Shown one piece after another: positions 16,454-24,433 of a stretch of DNA of 57,948 bases; position 1 is the stretch's first letter, and the number at the start of each line of letters is the position of its first letter. Origin of the DNA: a virus. The position numbers were made by a program, and so were the translations under genes. The stretch is taken from IMG/VR virus record IMGVR_UViG_3300043448_000583, positions 1 to 57,948 of that record. The stretch is one strand, 5' to 3'. The notes beneath the pieces are model-generated. The model had not been told where the DNA came from. It made no database searches and was given only the letters and a program-made list of their open reading frames with translations.

Positions 16454-18307
16454 TCTAATTAAACTGAACTTATTCATAACATGAACATTCAAGGAATTAG
16501 TTTTAATTAGAGTATATTCTCCTCTATGTTTTTCTTTTTCCAATAAAAATTTCATTTCAGTTTCATTATATTCCAGCAATAAATCTCTATCAGTTGTATA
16601 GTATAAAGAGCCTGGTAAACTATGAGCCCAAGTTCCTTTTTGATAACCATTCATAATGTGTATGCCTATACTATAAGCATAATCATTTCTATATAAACTA
16701 TGCTCAATTTGGTATACATGTCTGTAATAATTCCAATTATCCTGTATATGACCTAGTAAGTTAAAAAAGGTTTCTGTATTTTTATTTTTCTTAAAAAAGA
16801 ATACTGTAGCCCAGTAAAAGTCCACACCTTTATCACTTACTGTATGTAATCTAGGATCATGTCTATATCCAGTTAAATCTTTAGATTCTTTAAAAATTAA
16901 AAAATCATGTGGTTGTTCCCAACAATATTTTAAGTTATCGTTATTAATATAATAGTCGCAATCAATTACTAAAGTTTCATTGTAAGGGCTAAGTTCAAAA
17001 CTTTTTATTCTAATATCATTTTTAAATTTTAATCTTTTGAAACTTAGACTACCATCAAAATATCTTCTATATTGAGGAGTACTTTCAAATACAACTTCCC
17101 TTTCTCTCGTATCTTCCCATATATCATCTCTAATTTTATTTGGTATTCCGTCATAATTCACCGTACTTAACCAAAGAGTTCTATTATAAAGTAAAATATC
17201 ACCTTTATTAAACTTATCTATACTAGTTAGATCTTTTACATTTTCAATTAGTATGTCATACATGTTTGCAAGAAAATCTATATTTTCACTATGATCAGTA
17301 TGACACCTATATAGTGTATTATTATTCCAAACATGCTGCCCTGCCAAATAAGGAAGATTTGGATACCATTTATCAATATCAATACCTTGATATACTGGGT
17401 CTAAATCTTCTAAATTATAATTTGTTGATATTTTTTGACCAAAATCAATATTTGATATCCATAATTTTCTGTCATGAAATCCTAAATCACCTTTTTTAAT
17501 AATAGAAGTGTTATCCAAATCTATCACATTTTCAATCATTATGATATATCTATGTTCACTAAATGTATCTGATTCTGTATAACCTATTTCACATCTATAA
17601 ACATTATTGTTATAATATACATGTTGTCCTTTTAAATAGGGTAGATCTGAATACCATCTGTCGATATTAATACCTTCATAAACTCTTTCAAAATCTTCTT
17701 CTTTAAATTTAAGTAAATTGTCTTTAACTTTTAGCCATAAAGATCTACGATTTAGAATTTTGTCACCAATTTTGATTTCATCTAAGTCATCGTAATCAAG
17801 AATATTTCCAACAATTATATCATATTTGTCTATACTAAATTTATCCTCCTCTTCATAGTCAGTATGACATCTATATAAATTTTTTTCATACCAAACATGT
17901 TGTCCTTTTAGATAAGGTAAATTAGGATACCATTTATCAATATCTATGCCATCATATATTTTTTCATAGCAATCATCATCTTTATATTCGTGATGAACTA
18001 ATTCAATTTTTTCAACACCTTCTTTAAATTTATGCCATATTGTTCCTTTATAAAACGCTAGGCTATCTATATCATAGTTTTGACTGCTGCTCCAATTTTG
18101 TATTTCTGTTTCGTGAACAATTTTGATTAATATATCAAAAACTTCCTTATAATCTGGATATTGTTGTTTCAACCAATCAGCACTGTCAGTAATAATTGAA
18201 ATTGGCAAGTTCAAATGTTTTTTAGCTTGTTTTGCAGCATGATAGGCTATTTTAACATAATCTACCTGTTCATTATTAAGAGCGTAAATTATAATGCCTT
18301 TACTCAT
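16415..18307 (-). CDS. Glycosyltransferase-like protein interrupted by three binding-module repeats
   Basis: 630 residues. Residues 1-60 (GIIIYALNNEQVDYVKIAYHAAKQAKKHLNLPISIITD) form the first half of a GT-A nucleotide-sugar fold. Its continuation resumes near residue 415 with FKRLKF, SPYNETLVIDCDYYINND (a DxD-like metal/sugar-nucleotide motif at about D449/D451), FWATVFFFKKN and HIMNGYQKGTWAHSLPGSLYYT. I recognise this two-part layout in a marine T4-like family without an insert. Here about 300 residues intervene: three ~93-residue repeats (see 17146-17959) plus a partial fourth. Each carries DIDKWYPNLPYLKGQHVWYE and LYRCHTD, a CBM5/12-like Trp/Tyr pattern. Likely role: modifies sugars on phage or host components; the acceptor is unknown. 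Confidence 0.7.
   Translation of the reverse strand: MSKGIIIYALNNEQVDYVKIAYHAAKQAKKHLNLPISIITDSADWLKQQYPDYKEVFDILIKIVHETEIQNWSSSQNYDIDSLAFYKGTIWHKFKEGVEKIELVHHEYKDDDCYEKIYDGIDIDKWYPNLPYLKGQHVWYEKNLYRCHTDYEEEDKFSIDKYDIIVGNILDYDDLDEIKIGDKILNRRSLWLKVKDNLLKFKEEDFERVYEGINIDRWYSDLPYLKGQHVYYNNNVYRCEIGYTESDTFSEHRYIIMIENVIDLDNTSIIKKGDLGFHDRKLWISNIDFGQKISTNYNLEDLDPVYQGIDIDKWYPNLPYLAGQHVWNNNTLYRCHTDHSENIDFLANMYDILIENVKDLTSIDKFNKGDILLYNRTLWLSTVNYDGIPNKIRDDIWEDTREREVVFESTPQYRRYFDGSLSFKRLKFKNDIRIKSFELSPYNETLVIDCDYYINNDNLKYCWEQPHDFLIFKESKDLTGYRHDPRLHTVSDKGVDFYWATVFFFKKNKNTETFFNLLGHIQDNWNYYRHVYQIEHSLYRNDYAYSIGIHIMNGYQKGTWAHSLPGSLYYTTDRDLLLEYNETEMKFLLEKEKHRGEYTLIKTNSLNVHVMNKFSLIRLLDQLEKVEYSY
17146..17959 (-). 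repeat. Three tandem ~93-codon protein repeats inside the glycosyltransferase-like gene
   Basis: Repeat units start near residues 117, 211 and 306 with YDGIDIDKWYPNLPYLKGQH, YEGINIDRWYSDLPYLKGQH and YQGIDIDKWYPNLPYLAGQH. Each continues with (V/Y)YRC, a KYDI-like strand and an 'IKxGDxxxxxRxLW' strand. Residues ~78-100 (YDIDSLAFYKGTIWHKFKEG) look like the tail end of a fourth copy. The DNA copies have diverged, so this is not a recent duplication. Confidence 0.85.
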
Positions 18308-18650
18308 TCATTAAAGCCTTTACAGATCTACTTTTTTTAAGACTTTGGTAATCATTAAAATAATTGTTTGTAGATATAAAATATTGATCTACGATATTAT
18401 CAAGGAAATCTGTCAAATCATCTACACGAATTGGTAATTCATTATCATCGATAAGAACAATATTTTTAATATTTCCTAAGTCAATCAATGTTTTTACAAA
18501 TGTGATTAGAGATTTGTCAATTTTAAATGTGCCACCAGAGTGATAATAAACACAATCTGTTTGGTATTTTTCTTGTAAACTTCTTTTTTGATTATTTAGA
18601 GTTACCATAAAATTGGCAAACTCCAATGCTTTTTCTAAACGTTCATCCAT
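18300..18650 (-). CDS. Small conserved T4-like marine phage protein, unknown
   Basis: 116 residues, ATG with AGGAG upstream (AGGAGTTATC). The sequence MDERLEKALEFANFMVTLNNQKR, LQEKYQ, GGTFKIDKSLITFVKTLIDLG and the C-terminal SRSVKALMNE match a small protein I recognise from T4-like cyanophages; no function is known. It looks mixed alpha/beta without membrane segments. It overlaps the start of the glycosyltransferase-like gene by 8 bases, so the two are probably co-translated. No late octamer lies directly upstream. Confidence 0.75.
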   Translation of the reverse strand: MDERLEKALEFANFMVTLNNQKRSLQEKYQTDCVYYHSGGTFKIDKSLITFVKTLIDLGNIKNIVLIDDNELPIRVDDLTDFLDNIVDQYFISTNNYFNDYQSLKKSRSVKALMNE

Positions 18651-18700
18651 GATAACTCCTAATTTTTAGTAATTATCTAAGAATTCAGTCTAGTGAAAAA

Positions 18701-19525
18701 TTATGGTCCAGATGAGGTTGCTATTCCTGGAGCTGATACTGATACATTAGAACCAGAAGCTGTATATGACTTAACTGCGCTGGTAGTGGTTCCCTCTACA
18801 TTTTCGTCAATATTTCCAAAAGTCCCATCATCATTAAATGAAATATTTATTGTTATAACTGTACTAGTTTTGCTGGCTGTAATAGTTAAATCATTTCCAG
18901 AATATGTTCCACTATCAACATATTGGGCAATTTGTGATGCTGATCCTGATAAACTAGCCCATGTACTACGAGTAATTACAACACCATTTCCACCTATGCT
19001 ATCAAACAGTGATCGCCATCTGCCACCTTTAGTTGTTCCAGCAGCCACGTCAATACTAGGTAGTATTCTAATTTGTCCGCCAGCGTTAAAAAAGAATCTA
19101 GCATGTTCTGAATTATTAAATGTAGCTGTTACCACATGAGTTCTAGTTCCATTCCAATCACTGAATGTAGGTGCTACGCCGTCTACTAATGAGGCCTGTG
19201 CTGATGAAAGATTCAATCTATTGGTATCCAATGTAGAAGATTGACTGCTATATGTACTCCAATCACTGGCGTAAATAACACCACCGCTACTTACACTAGG
19301 AGCACTACTGCCGCCATTTGATTGATGATAACTAATTTTATCTAAATCACTTTTTAAATTTTGCATATGACTAGCAGTTATTGTATTTCCAGCAGCAACT
19401 TGGCTACTAGCAACTGCTTGTCCATAACCCCTATCCCCAGATCCTGTGCCCAATATGTTAGCTACCGTAATTTGAATAGTATTATAGTCTGCTGCTAATA
19501 TTGTATTCCCTACACCGATAGCCAT
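18701..19525 (-). CDS. Ser/Thr-rich virion or fibre-associated protein
   Basis: 274 residues. The N-terminus MAIGVGNTILAADYNTIQITVANILGTGSGDRGYGQ is a conserved marine T4-like start, followed by an INxL-like helix (TASHMQNLKSDLDKI) and a beta-rich body with N-S-E-H-A-R-F-F-F-N-A-G-G-Q-I-R (residues ~142-157). It lacks Cys and is rich in Ser, Thr, Gly and Ala, which fits an extracellular beta-structured appendage. I recognise relatives as virion proteins of marine T4-like phages but cannot assign a T4 counterpart. GAGGAAT is the Shine-Dalgarno and TATAAATA the late octamer. Confidence 0.75.
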   Translation of the reverse strand: MAIGVGNTILAADYNTIQITVANILGTGSGDRGYGQAVASSQVAAGNTITASHMQNLKSDLDKISYHQSNGGSSAPSVSSGGVIYASDWSTYSSQSSTLDTNRLNLSSAQASLVDGVAPTFSDWNGTRTHVVTATFNNSEHARFFFNAGGQIRILPSIDVAAGTTKGGRWRSLFDSIGGNGVVITRSTWASLSGSASQIAQYVDSGTYSGNDLTITASKTSTVITINISFNDDGTFGNIDENVEGTTTSAVKSYTASGSNVSVSAPGIATSSGP

Positions 19526-19541
19526 TAAATATTCCTCATTT

Positions 19542-19549
19542 TATTTATA
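19542..19549 (-). promoter_or_regulatory. Perfect T4 late promoter TATAAATA
   Basis: Minus-strand TATAAATA, 16 bases upstream of the ATG at 19525, with GAGGAAT between. It overlaps the stop codon of the upstream fibre gene. Confidence 0.75.
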
Positions 19550-21422
19550 GTATAATACATTCGACCAACTTAACTTCTTGACTATCATTACTTTCTAATG
19601 CTATAGCAAATACATCACCAGAATATACAGGACTAACAACTGCTGCGCCATCTTCACCTGCTATTAATTTTTGACCTTTAATTACAGCACCTCTGACCTT
19701 AACTGGTACACGACCTTTTAGAGCCACTGCTGTTCCACCTTCTAAGTCTTTATTCATTAAATAAGCTGGGTTGGCACTGACTGCTCCAATAGCTCTACGA
19801 CCTACTTGGCAGGCTGTGACTTCTTTCTCACCACCTACCATTAGCACAGTTCCAACTTCATATGCTTTATCAGCTAGATATTTTTCTGCCAAGTCAGCAT
19901 AAGCAGCTGAGTTTGCTTGACCGTTAAAAAACCCAGCAGTTAAAGTGTTACTGTTAGGATTATATTTTAATGTACTAGTATCAATTTTTAATTCTTGAAA
20001 ACTAGAAGTACCTGATACAAATGTTATGTAATGATCTGTATTAATTAAATTAGCTTGAGTGACTTCGATCTCAGTAGCACTACCCGTACTTACTAAATCT
20101 GATATGGGTCTCCAATCTAATGTATTACTAGGTCCTACTGTTAGTACTTGATCTTCACTACCTAAAGGTAAAAATGCTGTATTATCTGTCGCTGATTGAT
20201 ATACTATAGAACCTAATCCACCACCTTTTAAATCATCGGCGAAGTTGGCTATCCCTACAAACCTATTAGCATTAATATTTCCACTAGAATCTCTAGCAAC
20301 TACTTTGTTAGCCTGAGTATCTACAGATCCACTTAAGTATGTACCACCTACATTTAATGCTGCTGCGTAATCAGCTGTACCTGTTAAGGAACCAATAAAT
20401 TCTAAAGCGTGAACAGCACTGAATTTTTGATCACTTCGACCTAACTTACTAGAACCCGCAACTCCTGGTAAAATATCTTTACCTTGCATTCTTAAGGCTG
20501 CTGCTGTAACTAAGTCTGTACTTAATTTAGTTTTAAAAATAATTTCTGCGTTGTTGATTACATTTTCAAAAGTTGGGTTTCCGTTGTCAATAAAAAACTT
20601 TATATCATTATCATTACCTACAGTCAACCCACTGTCATCAAAAAATACACCACCAGTAAATTCTGGATTTTCTTTCTCAATAAAATCATCGGCTGTATAT
20701 GTTGCACCATCAATACCCACAAGTTTTAATGCTGAACTTGATGTGCCCCAAAATTTGTAAAATCCACTAGTTTTTCCAAAATTTTCATTATAATAAAGAT
20801 CTGGATCTGATTCATTTACTGTATGACTTTCACCTACATTAGTTCCTATAAGATTAACACCTTGCCTAATCACAGTGAATGTAGGTCTTAATGATGAATC
20901 TAAAGCTAGAGTAAATGTAGTACTACTGATTATGAAAACTGTTTGGTTATTGACTAAACCTTGTACTACAGGATGTGTTATATTATTTGTGTCAACTACA
21001 CTGATACTTTTTAGCTCAGTAGTTCCTGCGTTTTCAACAGCCTGAGGACCGATTAGTGTAAATGCGCTGCCATTCCAAGTGTATAATTGTTTAGTATCAG
21101 TGTTAAACCAAAAATCACCCACAGTCATTCCGCCGGGTTGAACGTCACCTACTTCTGATCCACCTGCTACTCTAAACTTAGTACCATCAAAAAATTTTAG
21201 TTTCTTTTGGCTGCTATCATACCAAATTTGACCTGCTATTTTACGGGGTGGCTCACTGGTTCCTGCGAAATTTTCCAGTAAATGTACTAGATTTTCGTTC
21301 TGAACTTCGCCATAACCAGCGTAATTTCTACCTATAAGCTTGATATCTAAGGTATTATCAACGGTTCCGTCTTCAACTACCGCAACAATAGCACCGTTAT
21401 ACCTATTAATATTATATGGCAT
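19545..21422 (-). CDS. Tail fibre/appendage protein, paralogue 1
   Basis: 625 residues. Residues 1-80 (MPYNINRYNG, DNTLDIKLIGRNYAGYGE, NENLVHLLENFA, PPRKIAGQIWYD) form the N-terminal domain shared with the next two genes, followed by GDFWFNTDTKQLYTWNG. The middle is beta-repetitive (VGNDNDIKFFIDNGN, LRMQGKDILPG). The C-terminal ~110 residues (AEKYLADKAYEVGTVLMVGG, RRAIGAVSANPAYLMN, GRVPVKVRGAVIKGQKL) match a C-terminal domain recurrent in marine phage fibres, possibly with intramolecular chaperone-like behaviour. Likely a virion appendage for host contact. The start has AAGGGG upstream and late octamer GATAAATA at 21441-21448. Confidence 0.8.
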   Translation of the reverse strand: MPYNINRYNGAIVAVVEDGTVDNTLDIKLIGRNYAGYGEVQNENLVHLLENFAGTSEPPRKIAGQIWYDSSQKKLKFFDGTKFRVAGGSEVGDVQPGGMTVGDFWFNTDTKQLYTWNGSAFTLIGPQAVENAGTTELKSISVVDTNNITHPVVQGLVNNQTVFIISSTTFTLALDSSLRPTFTVIRQGVNLIGTNVGESHTVNESDPDLYYNENFGKTSGFYKFWGTSSSALKLVGIDGATYTADDFIEKENPEFTGGVFFDDSGLTVGNDNDIKFFIDNGNPTFENVINNAEIIFKTKLSTDLVTAAALRMQGKDILPGVAGSSKLGRSDQKFSAVHALEFIGSLTGTADYAAALNVGGTYLSGSVDTQANKVVARDSSGNINANRFVGIANFADDLKGGGLGSIVYQSATDNTAFLPLGSEDQVLTVGPSNTLDWRPISDLVSTGSATEIEVTQANLINTDHYITFVSGTSSFQELKIDTSTLKYNPNSNTLTAGFFNGQANSAAYADLAEKYLADKAYEVGTVLMVGGEKEVTACQVGRRAIGAVSANPAYLMNKDLEGGTAVALKGRVPVKVRGAVIKGQKLIAGEDGAAVVSPVYSGDVFAIALESNDSQEVKLVECIIL

Positions 21423-21440
21423 TACTCAACCCCTTTCGAA

Positions 21441-21448
21441 TATTTATC
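21441..21448 (-). promoter_or_regulatory. T4-type late promoter octamer
   Basis: Minus-strand GATAAATA, 18 bases upstream of the ATG at 21422, with AAGGGG between. Confidence 0.7.
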
Positions 21449-21451
21449 AAA

Positions 21452-24433
21452 TTATGTTCTATCATAACACCACCCGCGCACAGAACCTGTGTAAACTAGT
21501 GTAAATGCTAGTCCTGCTGTACTAAATGCCACAGGATCTGTTACTGATGCACCATTAAATTTTTCCCCGTTAAAACGTAGATATAGAGGTCTAGCCACTG
21601 TCAACCCGTTTCTATCCATAAATCTTATGGTGTCACCAACTTGTGGAGTAACACTTTCTAGCCCTTGTGTCCAAGGAGGAAGATATACTTGTACGTTATT
21701 AACACTATTGTCAATAAGTAAATTTTCTCCTGGTCTAGAATATTTTATAGCGTTTCCAGGAGTAATTTTCCAAGTTGGTTTAAAATAACCTGAAACTAAA
21801 ATTTCACTGGTTGTTCCGCCTAGGTTAATTACGCCACTTGGTTCACCGCCTATGTTTAACGTTGTAACTGTGTCAGTAAACATATTAATAGTGGTCAAAC
21901 CTGTGGTAATTTCGTCATCAATCCTTAGATTATCAACACGTAAGTTTGGCACATTAAGTCTGGTTACACCATCACCACCAATTGGACCTACCATGTTGCC
22001 TGTTACTAGTACATCACCATAAACAGTCATACTATTACCAACTAGACGTACTGTAGTGCTAGCTTCAATTTCGTTCCTAATATCGTCTTTATATAAAACT
22101 CCCACACCACCAACTACTGCCGAAGTGTCTAGTTCTGGCATGATCAATTTGTTTCTTATAAGAAAATTATTTCTAGCAAGAATAATTGGAAACTGAGTAT
22201 AAAGAGCTGTTTCTACAGGTTGATAAACACTGGAGTCTTCTGCTACTGTTCCAAGACCAATTTCAATTCTTTTGGCACTGGCTCCCATGTTCATTTCTTG
22301 AACAAAGTCAGGAATAAAGTCAAAGAATGTAGTATTGACGCCTGTACTGATAACTCCTCTGAATACACTGCCTGAGGAAACTTCACTGGTTATTTGTACT
22401 TCACCTGCCACACTACCAACAATAAGTTCCTTGCCTACTCTTACCCTAGTTAGTCCGCCGCCACCTAATTCAATGGTATTAGCAGCACTACCCACTGTGA
22501 TAATACCACTCATATCAGTGTTAAAAATAGATCCATTTTGAACACCAGGTGGACTAATAATATCACCACCTTCAACAACTAAGTCACCACTAAATGTAGT
22601 TTCTCTAGCATTAATTCTTACATACTGTTGTAGGCCAGTTGGGTTACCAATATTGATCTGTGTGCTTCCAGCTCCAAAATCAATTGTACGGGCACGATTA
22701 TTAAATAATTGTACATTGTCACCAGTGCTATCTATTATGGCTGTGCTTGCTCCATTGCCTACAGTAACTTTTCTTAAAACATTTAAATTATTTTGTACAA
22801 TAGTTTCACCTGATGGATCACCAGGATCACCTACGGTAATTAAACTGGCTTCACCACCAAATGCTATAGTATTTGTATTTTCATTTAATACTTCAAAAGT
22901 TCCTACAAAACCTGGAGCTATTGTAATTTTATTAACACCATCAAATCTTAACTCTTTTTCAAGTATTAGATCTTCAAGGGCTCTTGTTGGTTCTGTGAGA
23001 ACAACAGCACCATCTACAGCACCAATTTCTAAGTTAGTCGTCGCACCAACAGCTCTTATGGTATTATCAACAATTAGCACACTATCAACTAGCATGTCAC
23101 CAGTAATACCCAATGTACCTGCTATGCTAATATCGTTGGCAAAATTTACACTGCTTGTAGGACTACCTACGTTTATAGTATTAGCTGCTTGACCAAAATT
23201 AATAGTTTCAGTAGTGACATTAAGTAAATTAAAATCTGTTGTTGTAGCTAATAGATCACCACCTTCAATGGTCAAATCTCTATGTACAATTAGGTTATTG
23301 TTTACTGTGGTTTCACCTGTACTAGCACCTATATTAACTTCTGTAGCAGCTCCACTAAAATTCACTGTGGTCGCTGTGGTATTAACAATATCTATTTGTG
23401 TACTATTTGTAACTATATTTTGTCTAACATTAAGATTACCATTAACGTCTAATCTTTCTAAAGGATCTGTGTTATAAATTCCTATTCGTTCACTGCCAGC
23501 ATCTATAAAAACTGCCTCTTTACTACCACTAGAGCTTTTAGTTACTAGTGCTAGATCTTGATTGGTAACATTATTTTTTATATTAACTATTGGTATAACT
23601 GTAGGATTTGTATCGTCTATCTGATTTATTTCAACAGTCAAGTTACTGGCATAACCTAATGTGATAGGAACAGCCACTGGATCTAAGGGATTATCTTTAT
23701 TATTACCTGTTAGAGTAATTCTACCATCTACATCGCTAGTACCAGTTGTTTGAACAAAGTTTCCTACATTAATAGGGACACCGTCTTTTACCAAGTTTTC
23801 AGCATTTACAGCAGTGCCGTGATACTTGAAATTTTGATTTACTACATTGAATCCTCGATTTACGTTGCCACTATATCCTTCAGATCCTAGTATTTTACCT
23901 TCGCCAATTTGATAATTTGGAGTAAAGACTATATCTGAAAATACGCCTACTAGTACATTTCCTATTTTAAGTTTTACGACATTTCTTTCAATACCGTTTA
24001 TATCAATTATGGTAACAACTTGATGTCCACTGACACCTTGTTGGGCAGTATAAATTGGGCCAGCTAGAGTGTTAGCAGTACCGTCATTAAAGAACAATTG
24101 TCTTGTTTGATTATTGATCCAAAATTCACCTGGTGTTAAATTAGGACTTGTTGTTCCTACCACAGGTCTATTAAAATCTTTAAATTCAAGACCATTATAG
24201 ATTTTTAATCTTTCAACACTAGTATCATACCATAGTTGACCTTTTAATGGATTGCGTGGTTGTTCGCTGTTGGCAAAATTTTCTAGTATTTTAACAAAAT
24301 TTTCATTAAAATATTCACCATAATTAGGTGTATTTTTACCAACTAGAGCTACATCAATAGTAGTTCTATCTACATTGTTGTCCAGTACATCAGTTAAAAT
24401 AGTACCATTAGTCTTATTGATTGTATATGGCAT
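21452..24433 (-). CDS. Tail fibre/appendage protein, paralogue 2, long beta-repeat shaft
   Basis: 993 residues. The N-terminal ~80 residues (MPYTINKTNG, TIDVALVGKNTPNYGEYFNENFVKILENFA, NPLKGQLWYD) are the shared domain, followed by GEFWINNQTRQLFFNDG. Residues ~330-870 are a long array of short beta units of the type 'TINFGxAANTINVGSPTxxV', 'GDLVVEGGDI' and 'RIEIGLGT', typical of a trimeric beta-helical fibre shaft. The C-terminal ~100 residues (RFMDRNGLTVARPLYLRFNG, FTLVYTGSVRGWCYDRT) form a compact tip. Likely a long tail fibre or side fibre. It starts at the stop of the upstream gene (spacing zero) with a GGGAAAA ribosome-binding candidate. Confidence 0.8.
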   Translation of the reverse strand: MPYTINKTNGTILTDVLDNNVDRTTIDVALVGKNTPNYGEYFNENFVKILENFANSEQPRNPLKGQLWYDTSVERLKIYNGLEFKDFNRPVVGTTSPNLTPGEFWINNQTRQLFFNDGTANTLAGPIYTAQQGVSGHQVVTIIDINGIERNVVKLKIGNVLVGVFSDIVFTPNYQIGEGKILGSEGYSGNVNRGFNVVNQNFKYHGTAVNAENLVKDGVPINVGNFVQTTGTSDVDGRITLTGNNKDNPLDPVAVPITLGYASNLTVEINQIDDTNPTVIPIVNIKNNVTNQDLALVTKSSSGSKEAVFIDAGSERIGIYNTDPLERLDVNGNLNVRQNIVTNSTQIDIVNTTATTVNFSGAATEVNIGASTGETTVNNNLIVHRDLTIEGGDLLATTTDFNLLNVTTETINFGQAANTINVGSPTSSVNFANDISIAGTLGITGDMLVDSVLIVDNTIRAVGATTNLEIGAVDGAVVLTEPTRALEDLILEKELRFDGVNKITIAPGFVGTFEVLNENTNTIAFGGEASLITVGDPGDPSGETIVQNNLNVLRKVTVGNGASTAIIDSTGDNVQLFNNRARTIDFGAGSTQINIGNPTGLQQYVRINARETTFSGDLVVEGGDIISPPGVQNGSIFNTDMSGIITVGSAANTIELGGGGLTRVRVGKELIVGSVAGEVQITSEVSSGSVFRGVISTGVNTTFFDFIPDFVQEMNMGASAKRIEIGLGTVAEDSSVYQPVETALYTQFPIILARNNFLIRNKLIMPELDTSAVVGGVGVLYKDDIRNEIEASTTVRLVGNSMTVYGDVLVTGNMVGPIGGDGVTRLNVPNLRVDNLRIDDEITTGLTTINMFTDTVTTLNIGGEPSGVINLGGTTSEILVSGYFKPTWKITPGNAIKYSRPGENLLIDNSVNNVQVYLPPWTQGLESVTPQVGDTIRFMDRNGLTVARPLYLRFNGEKFNGASVTDPVAFSTAGLAFTLVYTGSVRGWCYDRT

